Assembly: GCF_002355475.1 (NCBI RefSeq)
Contig: NZ_AP014862.1
Location: forward strand, 4,092,001 to 4,156,000
Source of the DNA: Pseudomonas furukawaii
Lineage (GTDB): Bacteria > Pseudomonadota > Gammaproteobacteria > Pseudomonadales > Pseudomonadaceae
DNA: 64,000 nt
Direction: 5' to 3'
The position numbers and the translations under genes are program-made. Positions within the stretch are counted from its first letter, which is position 1. The number at the start of each line of letters is the position of its first letter. Shown here piece by piece: positions 18,647 through 28,309 of the stretch. The notes beneath the pieces are model-generated. The model made no database searches. It saw only the letters and a program-made list of their open reading frames with translations, and was not told the DNA's origin.

Positions 18647-19465
18647 CTACATCCCAGTACGGCCCATTTGCTCAAACAGTTTCCGCATTTCCACAAGCGA
18701 AGGCGTATGGCTGCTGAAGCCGCCGTCGGCCACAAGCGTTGTCCCGGTGACGAACGAAGACTCGTCGGACGCCAGAAAGGCCACCACGTCAGCAATCTGC
18801 CGTGGGGTACCGAGCTCCGGTGTACAGTGATTGTCGCGCATGATGTCCAGCAAGGCGTCCGGCAACGGGTGCTGCGGCGCCAATCCAATCTGCACGGCGT
18901 TACCACGAATACCACGCTTGCCGTATTGGGCTGCCACCAGCTTTGGCAGCATCATCAGCGCGGCCTTGGAAGTGGCATACCCCGACAACGACATATCACC
19001 CTGCATTCCTAGACCGGACGTGGCAAAGATCACTGAGCCTTTGCTCTGCTCAAGCATCACCGGAACTACATGCTTGGTGCAAAGCACTGCGCCGCGCAAG
19101 TTAACCGCAATTGCCCTATCCCATGCCGCCATGTCGAGGTTGCAGAGATCACGGTCGCGCTGACGCTGCTCGGCATCCAGCACCGCAGCGTTGTTGTGCA
19201 ACACATCGATGCGACCGAATCGCTCCTTGACCCGCGCGACCATCGCATGCACGTCCTCTTCCGATGAAACATCGGTTCGGATACCCAGTGCCTGACTGCC
19301 TGCCGAGCGCAAAGATTCCGCCACTGACTCCGCAGCATCGCCGTTGATATCGACCACCGCGATACTAGCCCCGTGTGAGGCTAGTACCCGAGCGCATTCG
19401 GCGCCCAGACCGCCCCCGGAACCTGTGATGATTGCAACCCGCCCCGCAAGCTTTCCTGTACTCAT
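18647..19465 (-). CDS. SDR-family oxidoreductase
   Basis: A 272-residue SDR with TGSGGGLG (residues 15-22), NNAA, catalytic Ser in FATSGLG and YATSK as the YxxxK pair. The C-terminal FVTGTTLVADGG is standard, followed by a 20-residue tail. Downstream partners on the same strand are absent; upstream, 37 bases away, ends the enoyl-CoA hydratase, so these plus the VOC gene form a transcription unit. Likely oxidation of a hydroxy intermediate. Confidence 0.86.
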   Translation of the reverse strand: MSTGKLAGRVAIITGSGGGLGAECARVLASHGASIAVVDINGDAAESVAESLRSAGSQALGIRTDVSSEEDVHAMVARVKERFGRIDVLHNNAAVLDAEQRQRDRDLCNLDMAAWDRAIAVNLRGAVLCTKHVVPVMLEQSKGSVIFATSGLGMQGDMSLSGYATSKAALMMLPKLVAAQYGKRGIRGNAVQIGLAPQHPLPDALLDIMRDNHCTPELGTPRQIADVVAFLASDESSFVTGTTLVADGGFSSHTPSLVEMRKLFEQMGRTGM

Positions 19466-19502
19466 GAAACTGCTCTCTTTCGTGACTTAACGGGAGTAAG
19501 TG

Positions 19503-20315
19503 CTATTCGCCGGTGAAACGCGGCTCACGGCGCTCGCTGAATGCTAGAGCAGCTTCCTTCACGTCCTTGGTCGGGGCCAGCAACGCGAACAGATCGAGCT
19601 CCAGGTTCAGACCACTTTTCAGATCCAGCTCTAAGGATGCGCGAGCCGCCTGCTTGACGAATGCAGAGGCCGCCGGTGGCTTATTGGCAATTCGCAAGGC
19701 GAAGGCAGCCACTTCGGAGAGAAGGGATTCCACGGAGCCGGCCAAGCGACTCACCAAGCCAATCTGCCGCGCCTCCGCGGCGTCCATCCGGTCACCAGTC
19801 AGGAGCATGTCCAGTGCCCGTCCAGGCGCAACAACTCGCGATAGGCGCTGAGTACCACCACCACCAGGAATCAGGCCAAGCCCGGTTTCTGGCAGTGCAA
19901 AGATTGCGTTCGGCGCGGCGAAGCGAATATCGCAGGCCAATGCCAGCTCCAGACCGCCCCCCATGCAGTACCCGTGGATCGCCGCGATGACGGGTTTGGC
20001 CATCGAATCCAGCGACTCGATCCAGCGTGAGCCTTCCATCCGCTGACGAACCTGCAGAGAAGATTCAACACCGCGACGCTCTTTGATATCGGCGCCTGCG
20101 CAGAACCCACGCTCCCCTTCCCCACGGATAACAATGACCCGCACCTGAGGATCTTTGTCGAGTTGTGCCAGCGCCTGAGGTACGCCCTGCCGGATGCTAT
20201 CGTTGATCGCATTTATCTGCCCGGGTCGGGTTAGCACGATCCATCCAACGGCAGCGTCACGTTCAATGCGCACCGCTTCGTTGATGATCTGAGGAAGAGA
20301 ATCGATAGCACTCAT
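19503..20315 (-). CDS. Enoyl-CoA hydratase/isomerase family (crotonase) protein
   Basis: A 270-residue crotonase. The oxyanion-hole segments are FCAGADIKER and GYCMGGGLELALACDIRFAA; the catalytic-loop Glu lies in ALPETGLGLIPGGGGTQRL. The start ATG at 20315 overlaps the stop of the upstream gene (ATGA), showing translational coupling. It would hydrate an enoyl-CoA or open a ring in CoA-linked side-chain/ring degradation, consistent with a later step than the oxygenases. The second Glu of true hydratases cannot be placed with certainty, so isomerase or hydrolase activity remains possible. Confidence 0.88.
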   Translation of the reverse strand: MSAIDSLPQIINEAVRIERDAAVGWIVLTRPGQINAINDSIRQGVPQALAQLDKDPQVRVIVIRGEGERGFCAGADIKERRGVESSLQVRQRMEGSRWIESLDSMAKPVIAAIHGYCMGGGLELALACDIRFAAPNAIFALPETGLGLIPGGGGTQRLSRVVAPGRALDMLLTGDRMDAAEARQIGLVSRLAGSVESLLSEVAAFALRIANKPPAASAFVKQAARASLELDLKSGLNLELDLFALLAPTKDVKEAALAFSERREPRFTGE

Positions 20316-21283
20316 GCGGTGCACTCCTCAAACTCAAAGACCTGACCATCCAATTCTTTCGGATCGATCTTGATCAGCGGCCTCCCCCCAACCGCCTCGG
20401 ACGACTCGATCCACTCAAAGGCAGTGCCACGCGCGCGCAGGTCCTCAGCCTTGGCGGCCAGATCGTTGACGCCGATGCGAATGTAGTACGGGCCCGGCCC
20501 CCAATTGTTCAGGTAGTGGCCAGCGTCAGTGTTCCAGTAGGTCGCTTCGATCACGTCGAGGGTCGCGCTGTTGGCCACCGTGAAGCCCATGCGCGCACGG
20601 CGATAGCCTTCTTCGCGCAGATGCTCCACCGGGCCGTTGGGCTCCCAGTCGAGGTTGGCGGAAACCTTGCGCAGAGTTTCATCCAGATCGCGTACCAGGA
20701 AGCCGCGGGCGGTCACCCGAACCATTCCACCTGGCGCCAGGTCGCGCGGCTGGGCCGGTGGCAGGGCGTAGGTTTCCGGAGGCATCTGCAGTGGCTCAGT
20801 CTCCATTATCTCGATGCACAGGCCACCATCGACCGAGGGCTGATAGTAGGGCTTCTCCGGCGTAGCACCGAGCCACAGGCGGTCGAACGGCATCTCCGGA
20901 GTACGCTGCGCCATGCGGAACGGCAGGCGGCGGCGCATCAACTTGTCCACCAGTACGGCAAACTTCTCACGATGCAGGGCAAGGACGATGGAGTGAGTGA
21001 TCATCGGCCGGTGATGCCCCTGGTAGTCCTTGAGGCTTTCCAGGAAGTCGTGGAACAACGGATCACCGGGATTCGGTTTATCGAGGTGCCATTGAGGCTC
21101 AATGCGTGTCGGCGCCACAGCTAATGACTTATGCACACGCAGGAAGTGCGCGATGTAGGGATGGTTATCGAACGCCTGGCGCCAGCGCTCATGCTTGTAG
21201 ACACCGAGCTTGTCTACCAGCTTCTCCGTCATCCCATCAGGATCCCGAACCATCATGTCGGCACTCATCAACAATTCGAACAT
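20312..21283 (-). CDS. VOC/glyoxalase-superfamily protein
   Basis: A 323-residue protein built like a two-module vicinal-oxygen-chelate protein. The second half begins GMVRVTARGFLVRDLDETLRKVSANLDWEP and ends DVIEATYWNTDAGHYLNNWGPGPYYIRIGVNDLAAKAEDLRARG..FEF, a beta-alpha-beta-beta-beta pattern. Clear extradiol-type His-His-Glu ligands are not evident, so dioxygenase activity is not claimed; isomerase, epimerase or binding functions are possible. The ATG at 21283 follows GGAGGGAAG. It is coupled by a 4-base overlap to the enoyl-CoA hydratase. Confidence 0.7.
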   Translation of the reverse strand: MFELLMSADMMVRDPDGMTEKLVDKLGVYKHERWRQAFDNHPYIAHFLRVHKSLAVAPTRIEPQWHLDKPNPGDPLFHDFLESLKDYQGHHRPMITHSIVLALHREKFAVLVDKLMRRRLPFRMAQRTPEMPFDRLWLGATPEKPYYQPSVDGGLCIEIMETEPLQMPPETYALPPAQPRDLAPGGMVRVTARGFLVRDLDETLRKVSANLDWEPNGPVEHLREEGYRRARMGFTVANSATLDVIEATYWNTDAGHYLNNWGPGPYYIRIGVNDLAAKAEDLRARGTAFEWIESSEAVGGRPLIKIDPKELDGQVFEFEECTA

Positions 21284-21363
21284 CTGACTTCCCTCCAATT
21301 GCTAGCCACGGCACAAGCCCGACCGCTGGGATCGGCTGATGCCTTCGTCTGTACGTTGGTTTA

Positions 21364-23904
21364 CTAATGTGCGGTGACCGCTTGGGTATTCACTCGCTTG
21401 CCCTGCTCCACAGAGCCTGCGACCTTCTCGCCTCGCGCAGCTTCAGGCGATGTTGCAGTGGTCTTGGGGTTGAGCAGGAAGTGTGACAATGCGGGAATCA
21501 GTACCAGCGCCCCGAGCATGTTCCAGAGGAACATGAAGGTCAGCAGTATTCCCATGTCGGCCTGGAACTTGATGGGCGACCAGGCCCAAGTGACGACGCC
21601 TGCGGCCATCGTCAAGCCTATGAGCGCCACAACCCTGCCCGTAAAATCGAGCGAGCGCCGGTAGGCCACGGCCAAGCTGCCGCCACGCTCCTGGACAGCC
21701 AACTGCACGCTGAGCAAATAGAGCGCGTAGTCGACGCCGACGCCAACGCCTACTGCAATTACTGGCAATGTGGCCACCTTCAAGCCAATACCTAGCCAGA
21801 CCATCAGCGCCTTGCAGATGATTGTGGTCATAAGGAGCGGAATCAGTGCGACAACAGTGGCCCGCCAACTGCGGAAGGTCAGCAGGCAGAGCAGCGCCGT
21901 GGCACCGTATACCGCGAGATACATGGTGACGATGCCCTTCTCAACCTCAATGTTGGTCGCAGCCTCGATGCCGGCGTTACCGGCAGCCAGGAGGAACTCC
22001 AACGGCTGCTCAGATTCCGCGGCGGTATTGTGTTGCGCGGCGAAATCTTCGGTGACCTTGAGTACCCGGTTGAGCGTATCGGCCTTATGGTCCGCCAGAT
22101 AGGCAATAAGCGGGGTCACTGAGCACTTCTGGTTAGTGATACCTGGTGCCGAAATCATTGCGGCATCCACCGACGAGTTGGTGATCGCCTGATCACGACT
22201 GATGGTCAGCCACTTACCACTACCCTCAGCCATCCCCGCAGTGATGAAGCGCACCGTTTCGGCAAGTGAGTTAGTGGTCTGTACACCCTCGGTCTGACGC
22301 AACTGCCAAGCCAGTTTGTCCATTGTTTGCAACGACTGGTAAAGACGGCAGCTGTCTTCGCTGGTTTTCATAATCACTACGAACTGGTCGCTGGAAAGCC
22401 CGTAGTGCGCGGTAATGTAAGCGTTATCACGGTTATAGCGTGATTCTGGGCGTAGCTCCGGAGCCCCCGGATCAAGGTCACCAACCTTGAGATCCAGCAT
22501 GACCACGCTGCCAATCGCAGTAACACCCAGAGATAGTGCGATCACTGCTGTCGCCCAACGGCGCTCAGTAAACCGATCGAGACCATGCCAGACGTGCCCC
22601 AGGAAACCGCGATTCTCCTCGCCAGCGCGATCCTTCTCGATAGCGATACGCGCCGCCTTTTTGCTTACGCCGATATAGGAGAGCGCCACAGGAATCAACA
22701 GCAGCTTGGTGAAGATCAACACGGCCACACCAATGCTGGTTGTCAGCGCGAGATCACGAATCACCGGAATATCGATGATTACCAGAACCGCGAACCCAAC
22801 GATGTTGCACAGCAGGGCCGTTAGCCCTGTGAGGAACAGGCGGCGGAAGGTATAGCGCGCGGCGACATACTTGTGTGTGCCGCGACCGATGTCCTGCAGG
22901 ATCCCATTCATCTTCTGGGTGCCATGGGAAACACCTATGGCGAAGATCAGGAACGGCACCAAAATCGAGTAAGGGTCCAGTTCATAGCCGAGCAACTGCA
23001 TCAGACCGAGCAACCAGACCACGCCTGCTACGGCAATGCCGACTAGCAGCAGAGTACTTCTCAGGCAGCGGGTATAGAGATAAACGAACACTGCGGCGAT
23101 GATCACAGAAGCGCCGAAGAACAGCATGACGGCGTAGAGCCCGTCGATCAGATCACCAACCAGCTTGCTGAAACCGACGATGTGGATACCAATCTTGTCG
23201 CTCTCCATTGAGCGCAACTGTTCTTCAAGCTGCCTGGAGAATTCGCCATAGTTGAGCGGCTCCCCAGTCTGAGGGTTGGTATCTAGCAGGGGCGCGACGA
23301 TCATGCTGGAGCGGCCGTCATTGGCCACTAGGCCTCCGATGATGCCGGCGCGAGCAATATTACGACGCAGGGCACTAATCGAGGCTTCGCTCCCGTCGTA
23401 GTCGGCAGGCATCACGGCACCACCCTCGACGCCCTCCTCCGTCACCTCTTTCCAGCGAACGATGGGCATCCACAGCGACTTCATCCACGACCGGTCGACG
23501 CCGGGAATTAGGTAGAGCGTGTCGTTGACTTTCTGTAAGGCGAGCAGGTAGTCCGGGTTGTAGATATCACCTTGCTTGTTCTCGACCACCACGCGAATGC
23601 TATTGCCCAGTCCCGGCAGCTCGCTCTTGTAGGCCAGATAGTTCTTGATGTAAGGGCTGGAGCTCGGAATCATCTTCTCGAAGCTGGCATTGACCTGCAG
23701 TCGAGTCGCGAAGAAACCGAGCACCACAGTAGCGAGCAAACAGGCAACGATCACCAGAATGCGGTTGTTAAAGATCACCCGTTCAAAGAACCCGCCGGAC
23801 GACATGTCAAAGTCCTTGAGGTCCGGAACCACCGGCATTCCGCTGTTGTATTTCTGCTCTACCATTTCTTCATTCTCTTTGGAGGTCTGCGACGGCTGGC
23901 TCAC
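21364..23904 (-). CDS. RND-superfamily MMPL-type transporter
   Basis: An 846-residue inner-membrane protein. One helix near residues 48-66 is followed by a large periplasmic loop, then five clustered helices, then a second loop and five more helices, the duplicated RND/MMPL plan. The first loop begins FEKMIPSSSPYIKNYLAYKSELPG, typical of the hydrophobe/sterol-type MMPL exporters. Its ATG overlaps the stop of the YCF48-like gene (ATGA). Together with the YCF48-like, DUF1329 and DUF1302 proteins it makes an envelope system found beside catabolic genes for hydrophobic compounds; direction of transport is not known. Confidence 0.9.
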   Translation of the reverse strand: MSQPSQTSKENEEMVEQKYNSGMPVVPDLKDFDMSSGGFFERVIFNNRILVIVACLLATVVLGFFATRLQVNASFEKMIPSSSPYIKNYLAYKSELPGLGNSIRVVVENKQGDIYNPDYLLALQKVNDTLYLIPGVDRSWMKSLWMPIVRWKEVTEEGVEGGAVMPADYDGSEASISALRRNIARAGIIGGLVANDGRSSMIVAPLLDTNPQTGEPLNYGEFSRQLEEQLRSMESDKIGIHIVGFSKLVGDLIDGLYAVMLFFGASVIIAAVFVYLYTRCLRSTLLLVGIAVAGVVWLLGLMQLLGYELDPYSILVPFLIFAIGVSHGTQKMNGILQDIGRGTHKYVAARYTFRRLFLTGLTALLCNIVGFAVLVIIDIPVIRDLALTTSIGVAVLIFTKLLLIPVALSYIGVSKKAARIAIEKDRAGEENRGFLGHVWHGLDRFTERRWATAVIALSLGVTAIGSVVMLDLKVGDLDPGAPELRPESRYNRDNAYITAHYGLSSDQFVVIMKTSEDSCRLYQSLQTMDKLAWQLRQTEGVQTTNSLAETVRFITAGMAEGSGKWLTISRDQAITNSSVDAAMISAPGITNQKCSVTPLIAYLADHKADTLNRVLKVTEDFAAQHNTAAESEQPLEFLLAAGNAGIEAATNIEVEKGIVTMYLAVYGATALLCLLTFRSWRATVVALIPLLMTTIICKALMVWLGIGLKVATLPVIAVGVGVGVDYALYLLSVQLAVQERGGSLAVAYRRSLDFTGRVVALIGLTMAAGVVTWAWSPIKFQADMGILLTFMFLWNMLGALVLIPALSHFLLNPKTTATSPEAARGEKVAGSVEQGKRVNTQAVTAH

Positions 23905-25046
23905 TCTGCGCTGGTGATGTCGACAAGCTTGGCGCCGGAGAACTGAGTCACAACCAGCATGCCGGCCTCGCCGGAATAGCTTGCCGCGTAAATTTCGCCG
24001 ATCTCTGCGGGCTGCAGCGAGGTGATACCGAGGTTGTGCTGATTGAGCGACACCATCTGTCCACCCTGGCTGACGACAAGCAACTCACCGCCCTGCTCCA
24101 CAACATCGACGATGCTGGATTTCAGCCCGGTCTCGATCTTTTGCCAGTGCAGGGCGTTATCTCGACTGACAAATAAATTGCCGCGCAGGCCATACACCAA
24201 CAGCAAGCCGTCGAAGGACCTGACGCCGAAATAGGTTCCTGTGTACGGGGTTTCCAGGGTCACGAAGCGCTGTGTCTGGGAATCAAGACGCATCAACAAA
24301 CCCTGTTCCCCGCTGACATAGAAGACGCCTTCTCGCTCAGCCAGTCCGTACAGATGCATGCGTCGTTCGTTGGAGGTACGGTCGACCCAGGGTTCCCAGG
24401 TCGTACCAGCGTCCCGACTGTGCAAGATCATGCCGAATGCACCGACTACGAAGCCGTTGCCGTTATCATCGAACAGCACATCGAGGAAAGGAGCGGCCAA
24501 CACATCGGGTGTTGCGGAAGTGCTCATCGCAAGATTGATTTCGCGAAGCATGTCGTCAGCTACTTGATCGCCTGCATTGGCGCGACGACCGTACTGATCC
24601 TGCAGCAGCGCAAGCACACTGCGCCCATCAAGTTGTACTTTCCAGCTGGCGCCGCCGTCGGCGGTATGTAGCAATACTGAATCGTGACCAACGACCCATC
24701 CATTCAACGCATCACTGAAACGCACCTGGACCAAATCGCTGGATACCGGACTGGGCACCTGCCGCCAGGACTTGCCACCATCTTCAGAACGTTGGATAAG
24801 ACCGCGTGGCCCAACGCTGACCAAGGCTTTGCCAGCTCGAGCAATACCTATCACCGGCGCAGGCATGCGCGAATCAAGGATCTGCGCAGGCTCCCGTAAC
24901 GAATCGGTGCCCGAGACTTGCTCAGCAAAGGCAGAAACAGGCAGCAGCAGTGAGAACAACAACGCTGTGCTGAACGATCGACGGGGCAATCCCACGATCG
25001 CACGACGGAGCAGCGAATGAATTACGTCAAGGCCCGGGCTAATCAT
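23901..25046 (-). CDS. YCF48-like beta-propeller periplasmic protein
   Basis: A 381-residue secreted protein. The N-terminus has a basic region followed by ALLFSLLLPVSAFAEQ, a signal peptide cleaved after AFA. The remainder has repeated photosystem-assembly/BNR-like blades: RSEDGGKSWRQVPSP, LLHTADGGASWKV, ILHSRDAGTTWEP, FVSRDNALHWQKI. ATG 25046 has GAGGA upstream; a TTG 15 bases earlier is less likely. Such proteins accompany MMPL transporters and DUF1302/DUF1329 genes and may help assemble or gate the system. The exact role is not established. Confidence 0.87.
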   Translation of the reverse strand: MISPGLDVIHSLLRRAIVGLPRRSFSTALLFSLLLPVSAFAEQVSGTDSLREPAQILDSRMPAPVIGIARAGKALVSVGPRGLIQRSEDGGKSWRQVPSPVSSDLVQVRFSDALNGWVVGHDSVLLHTADGGASWKVQLDGRSVLALLQDQYGRRANAGDQVADDMLREINLAMSTSATPDVLAAPFLDVLFDDNGNGFVVGAFGMILHSRDAGTTWEPWVDRTSNERRMHLYGLAEREGVFYVSGEQGLLMRLDSQTQRFVTLETPYTGTYFGVRSFDGLLLVYGLRGNLFVSRDNALHWQKIETGLKSSIVDVVEQGGELLVVSQGGQMVSLNQHNLGITSLQPAEIGEIYAASYSGEAGMLVVTQFSGAKLVDITSAE

Positions 25047-25165
25047 TGTTTTTATCCTCAACCGCAGGGTGGGACGCAGCGGGCACTCAACGATGCGCCC
25101 TTGCGGCCCATTTCAGCTTACCTGCCCACACGGACCTCCCAGTCCGCGCGGGCAAGCAGCAGATA

Positions 25166-26533
25166 TCAGCGCTGGGTTACCCGCGAGACAATCGCTTCCG
25201 GGTTCATCTCACGCTCGCTGTATGCCTTGCTGGAGAACCAGTAGCCACCCTTCAAAGCATCGTTAAGCAACGCCCACATCCCCTTGTTGAAGTCATACAC
25301 AACGTTCTTCACGTTGTAGGGAATATTCTTGTCGTACAGCTGCACACCACTCAGGAAGATCGAACGATACAGCGCACCGCTCTTGTCCCAGGCGTCATAC
25401 AGGCCGATGCCGAAAGTGTCTTCGTCCAGGTAGTAGGTGCGTTTGCTGTAGACGTGACGTTGACCCGGTTTGAGTGTGGCCTCGACCACCCAGACACGGT
25501 GCAGCTCCCAGCGCTCGCAAGCTGGATTGGCGTGGCTCTTTTGGAATTGCTCGTCCTGCTTGCAATCGAAGTAGAACTTGTAGGCGTTGTAGGGGATATA
25601 CATTTCCTTACGGCCAATCAGCTTGTAGTCGAAGCGGGATTGGCTACCGGAGAACATCTGGAGCTCATCGAACAGAGTCACGCCACCCTGGCTGGCAACC
25701 GGGGTATCGAAGGCGAACTCAGGAGCCAGCTTGACCCTGCGTTGACCCGGGGTGTAGCTGAAAGAGCGCCGTGGCTTGGACGTCGGATCGAGGTAGTCAT
25801 TCAAAACGATGACTTCTCCAGAGCGCCGCGCGGGAAAATTGTTCAGGGAGAACACACGGGCATACATCTGCGGATCACGATCAGACAGACTGACCTGGTA
25901 GTACGGGGTTTCCTCGAAGGTCGCCTGCTCCGCAGTCTTGGTTACCTGACCATTGCTGTCGATCACCCAACTGTTGGACGACTTGGTGGTGGAGTAACCG
26001 GGACCGATCTTGTATCGCAGCTGCTGATTCCAGATCACCTCGTTACCATTCTTGGGGATCGGGAACGGCAAGCCACCACGACAGGCTGGATCAACTGCCA
26101 AGCCGTCCTTCTGAATCTGGCAACCGGTAGCGTTGCGCAGAGTAGCCTCCACCACTTCCTGTGGATAGGCAGTGGTGCGGTGGCTCGGATAAACATCCAT
26201 GTACCAGGTATCAGGATTCTTCTTCAGCAGCTCCTTCTGACCTTCACTCAGCTTGTCAGCGTACTGATCTGCATTCTTCGCATCGATCCGGAACAGGGGC
26301 TTCTCGTCCTTGAACGGATCAACCCAAAATCCGCTGTCCGGCTTGAAACCGGGCGGAGCCTGGCGGAGGCCGCCTTCGTAGGCAGGAATTGTCCCGTCTG
26401 CATTGCCGGCCTGGATAGCTCCCCAAGGCGTCAGCGATTTACCCAGTTCGGCAGCTTCTTCCGAACTGACAGCAGCAAAAGCACATACAGACAGTCCACT
26501 TAAGGCAAGGCTCAAAGCGAGTTGGAGTTTCAT
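25166..26533 (-). CDS. DUF1329-family outer-membrane-associated protein, copy 1
   Basis: A 455-residue exported protein. Signal peptide MKLQLALSLALSGLSVCAFA; mature start at AVSS. The DUF1329 hallmarks are LTPWGAIQAGNADGTIPAYEGGL, HRTTAYPQEV, CERWELHRVWVVEATLKPGQRH and KRTYYLDEDTFGIGLYDAWDKSG. A paralogue lies at 38075-39427. The fold is LolB-like by family description and the protein is usually encoded beside DUF1302, as here (24-base gap). Probably part of an envelope route for a hydrophobic substrate. Confidence 0.9.
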   Translation of the reverse strand: MKLQLALSLALSGLSVCAFAAVSSEEAAELGKSLTPWGAIQAGNADGTIPAYEGGLRQAPPGFKPDSGFWVDPFKDEKPLFRIDAKNADQYADKLSEGQKELLKKNPDTWYMDVYPSHRTTAYPQEVVEATLRNATGCQIQKDGLAVDPACRGGLPFPIPKNGNEVIWNQQLRYKIGPGYSTTKSSNSWVIDSNGQVTKTAEQATFEETPYYQVSLSDRDPQMYARVFSLNNFPARRSGEVIVLNDYLDPTSKPRRSFSYTPGQRRVKLAPEFAFDTPVASQGGVTLFDELQMFSGSQSRFDYKLIGRKEMYIPYNAYKFYFDCKQDEQFQKSHANPACERWELHRVWVVEATLKPGQRHVYSKRTYYLDEDTFGIGLYDAWDKSGALYRSIFLSGVQLYDKNIPYNVKNVVYDFNKGMWALLNDALKGGYWFSSKAYSEREMNPEAIVSRVTQR

Positions 26534-26557
26534 AGCCAGTCTCCGCTCTTGGAATTA

Positions 26558-28228
26558 TTAAAAGGAGGTTTTGTAAGTGAAGGTCAGCCAGCCACGGTCT
26601 GTCCCTCCGACGTTGCCATTGCCGTTGACCATCCTGTCCCCGTTGGCATTGAGCACATTTTTTTCCTGTGCAGAAGTATCGGCGTAGCGCACGCTGAACT
26701 CATGCTCCTGCCGATAGGTCATCTTGGCTCCGACAGACCAGGAGAGAGCACCCTCGGCACCTCCACCAGCGCTCGCCGCGTTGCCATGCAGGCCGTAGTT
26801 CACGGTGAAGGGCACATCCAGAGTCCATGACGGCAGAATTTCCACGTACTGCGGCGTGTAGTTCACCGCAATGGCGTAGTAATCACGAGTCGAGCATCCA
26901 TCGGACTTGTTGCCGGATCCAGGAATTCTGGGGGTCCGGAGATCCGTACAGCCGGCGAAGCCTTCGCCTTTGTACAGTTCTTCGTGAGAGGTCACTTTGT
27001 CCAAATGACTGTACGCGAACTCAGCCACCAGAGTGGCGTTGTCCGCAATGAAGTTGCGCGGTACGCCATATACAGCGTTCGCCACGAAATGAATGGTGTC
27101 ACCACGCGGGCCTTCGTCATCCAGAAGGCTCACACCGGTGGCGTTGAGCGCACCGTCCTTTCGATACGAAAGCTCTGCCCCAACTGCGACAGTGGCAATG
27201 GCCCTGGAGAAGCTCAGACCATACAGCTTCACGTCACGGGGATAAACCAGCCGGTACTCACCCGCAGCCAAGTTGATCTGAGGGGAAAGCCAAGGTTGAT
27301 AATCGTCGAACTGGCGATAGTAAGCACCGAACGTTGTCTCAATGGACTCCACATTCAGCTTGGCCATAAGGCCCCAGTTCTCACCGTCCCGGCCGCGCTT
27401 CGACGAGACATGATTGAGGTTGAAACCTGGAGCGGCCGGCAGTCGGTCAGGCCCCTCGAAGAACGGGTCGGCAGCACCGAAAAAGGTCCCCCCGTAAGGG
27501 AAACGAGTGTTATCCCATTCATAGAAATACTGAGCAGCGACAGACAACGAGTCGGTCACCTGGGCTTTGGCGGAAACCTGACCGATCGGCAAGAAGACTT
27601 CCTTGGTCTCGATACCAGGACTGGTAACTGCCTTAACCCCATCCGTCGGAGCCTGCGAATAGGAAACTGCGTGAGCCCCAAACAGTAGGCCTTCACCCCA
27701 GAACACTGCGTGGCGACCCGCCTTCAGGTTGACGGGAGTCGCACCGAGACTGAAGTTGGTCCAGAGAAACGCATCAAGGATCTCGCCAGAAGGGCCGTTG
27801 GTGTAGCGTGCCACCTCGGAGCTGTAGCGATCCCTGTTGTAGCTGGTTGAGAAGCCGGGAACGTTACTTTCCACGGAGTGGCTGTGATAGGCGTCGTCAT
27901 ACCAGCCGGCGGCACTGACACGTCCACCGAAATCCTGCCGATAGGACAAGTCGAGCTCGGTCAACAGATCGAGGCGATTGGTAACAATGTCGCCCTTATC
28001 GAACTTCCCGTCGGACTCATCGAAGTTCGGGTTGTTCATGATCTTCTTGTCCTGATCCTCCATTCGGAAGCCCAGGTTGTAGCGCACCGTATTGTCCCAC
28101 CGCAGGCGCAGATCCGGATTTCCGACATCGAATTCCATCGCTGCGATCCCGCCACTGCAGCCCATGACTACAAGAGCCAAACTGCTGCGTACAAACGGCC
28201 AATCGCCTAGCTGTTTCATCACGTTCAT
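26558..28228 (-). CDS. DUF1302-family outer-membrane barrel, copy 1
   Basis: A 556-residue exported protein. After a signal segment (SSLALVVMGCSGGIAAM) the mature part opens FDVGNPDLRLRWDNTVRYNLGFR, the DUF1302 signature, and continues with alternating strands ending in an aromatic terminal F (GWLTFTYKTSF), as in outer-membrane barrels. ATG 28228 is preceded by AAAGGA; the open frame extends 16 residues further upstream. A long 5' leader (28229-28626) contains an AATAAAAATAAAA run and an inverted repeat. Probably imports or exports a hydrophobic compound together with the adjacent DUF1329 protein. Confidence 0.88.
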   Translation of the reverse strand: MNVMKQLGDWPFVRSSLALVVMGCSGGIAAMEFDVGNPDLRLRWDNTVRYNLGFRMEDQDKKIMNNPNFDESDGKFDKGDIVTNRLDLLTELDLSYRQDFGGRVSAAGWYDDAYHSHSVESNVPGFSTSYNRDRYSSEVARYTNGPSGEILDAFLWTNFSLGATPVNLKAGRHAVFWGEGLLFGAHAVSYSQAPTDGVKAVTSPGIETKEVFLPIGQVSAKAQVTDSLSVAAQYFYEWDNTRFPYGGTFFGAADPFFEGPDRLPAAPGFNLNHVSSKRGRDGENWGLMAKLNVESIETTFGAYYRQFDDYQPWLSPQINLAAGEYRLVYPRDVKLYGLSFSRAIATVAVGAELSYRKDGALNATGVSLLDDEGPRGDTIHFVANAVYGVPRNFIADNATLVAEFAYSHLDKVTSHEELYKGEGFAGCTDLRTPRIPGSGNKSDGCSTRDYYAIAVNYTPQYVEILPSWTLDVPFTVNYGLHGNAASAGGGAEGALSWSVGAKMTYRQEHEFSVRYADTSAQEKNVLNANGDRMVNGNGNVGGTDRGWLTFTYKTSF

Positions 28229-28237
28229 TTGAGATCC

Positions 28238-28250
28238 TTTTATTTTTATT
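28238..28250 (-). promoter_or_regulatory. AAn-repeat leader before DUF1302 copy 1
   Basis: Read on the minus strand, AATAAAAATAAAA consists of AAn units immediately before the AGGATC ribosome-binding site. It fits the AAnAAnAA pattern of Hfq/Crc targets but is so A-rich that chance is a fair alternative. Confidence 0.35.
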
Positions 28251-28276
28251 TTCAGATGCTTAAAAGGGAAAACCAC

Positions 28277-28309
28277 TCCATTCCAGACCAGGCACGCCCA
28301 AGGAATGGA
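28277..28309. promoter_or_regulatory. 8-bp inverted repeat in the DUF1302 leader
   Basis: TCCATTCC and GGAATGGA, separated by 17 bases, lie 49-81 bases before the DUF1302 ATG. This could be an operator or a leader hairpin. The rest of the 398-bp divergent gap has an AT-rich core near 28490-28520 with AAACAC and GTTCAACAC and no gene. Confidence 0.4.

Noticed and set aside
20312-21283. Second extradiol dioxygenase
   Set aside because: VOC-like fold, but the His-His-Glu metal triad cannot be placed, so catalysis of ring cleavage is not supported.
25046-26503. Long + strand open frame opposite the DUF1329 gene
   Set aside because: It is the antisense shadow of a clear DUF1329 protein and has no family match, signal or ribosome site.
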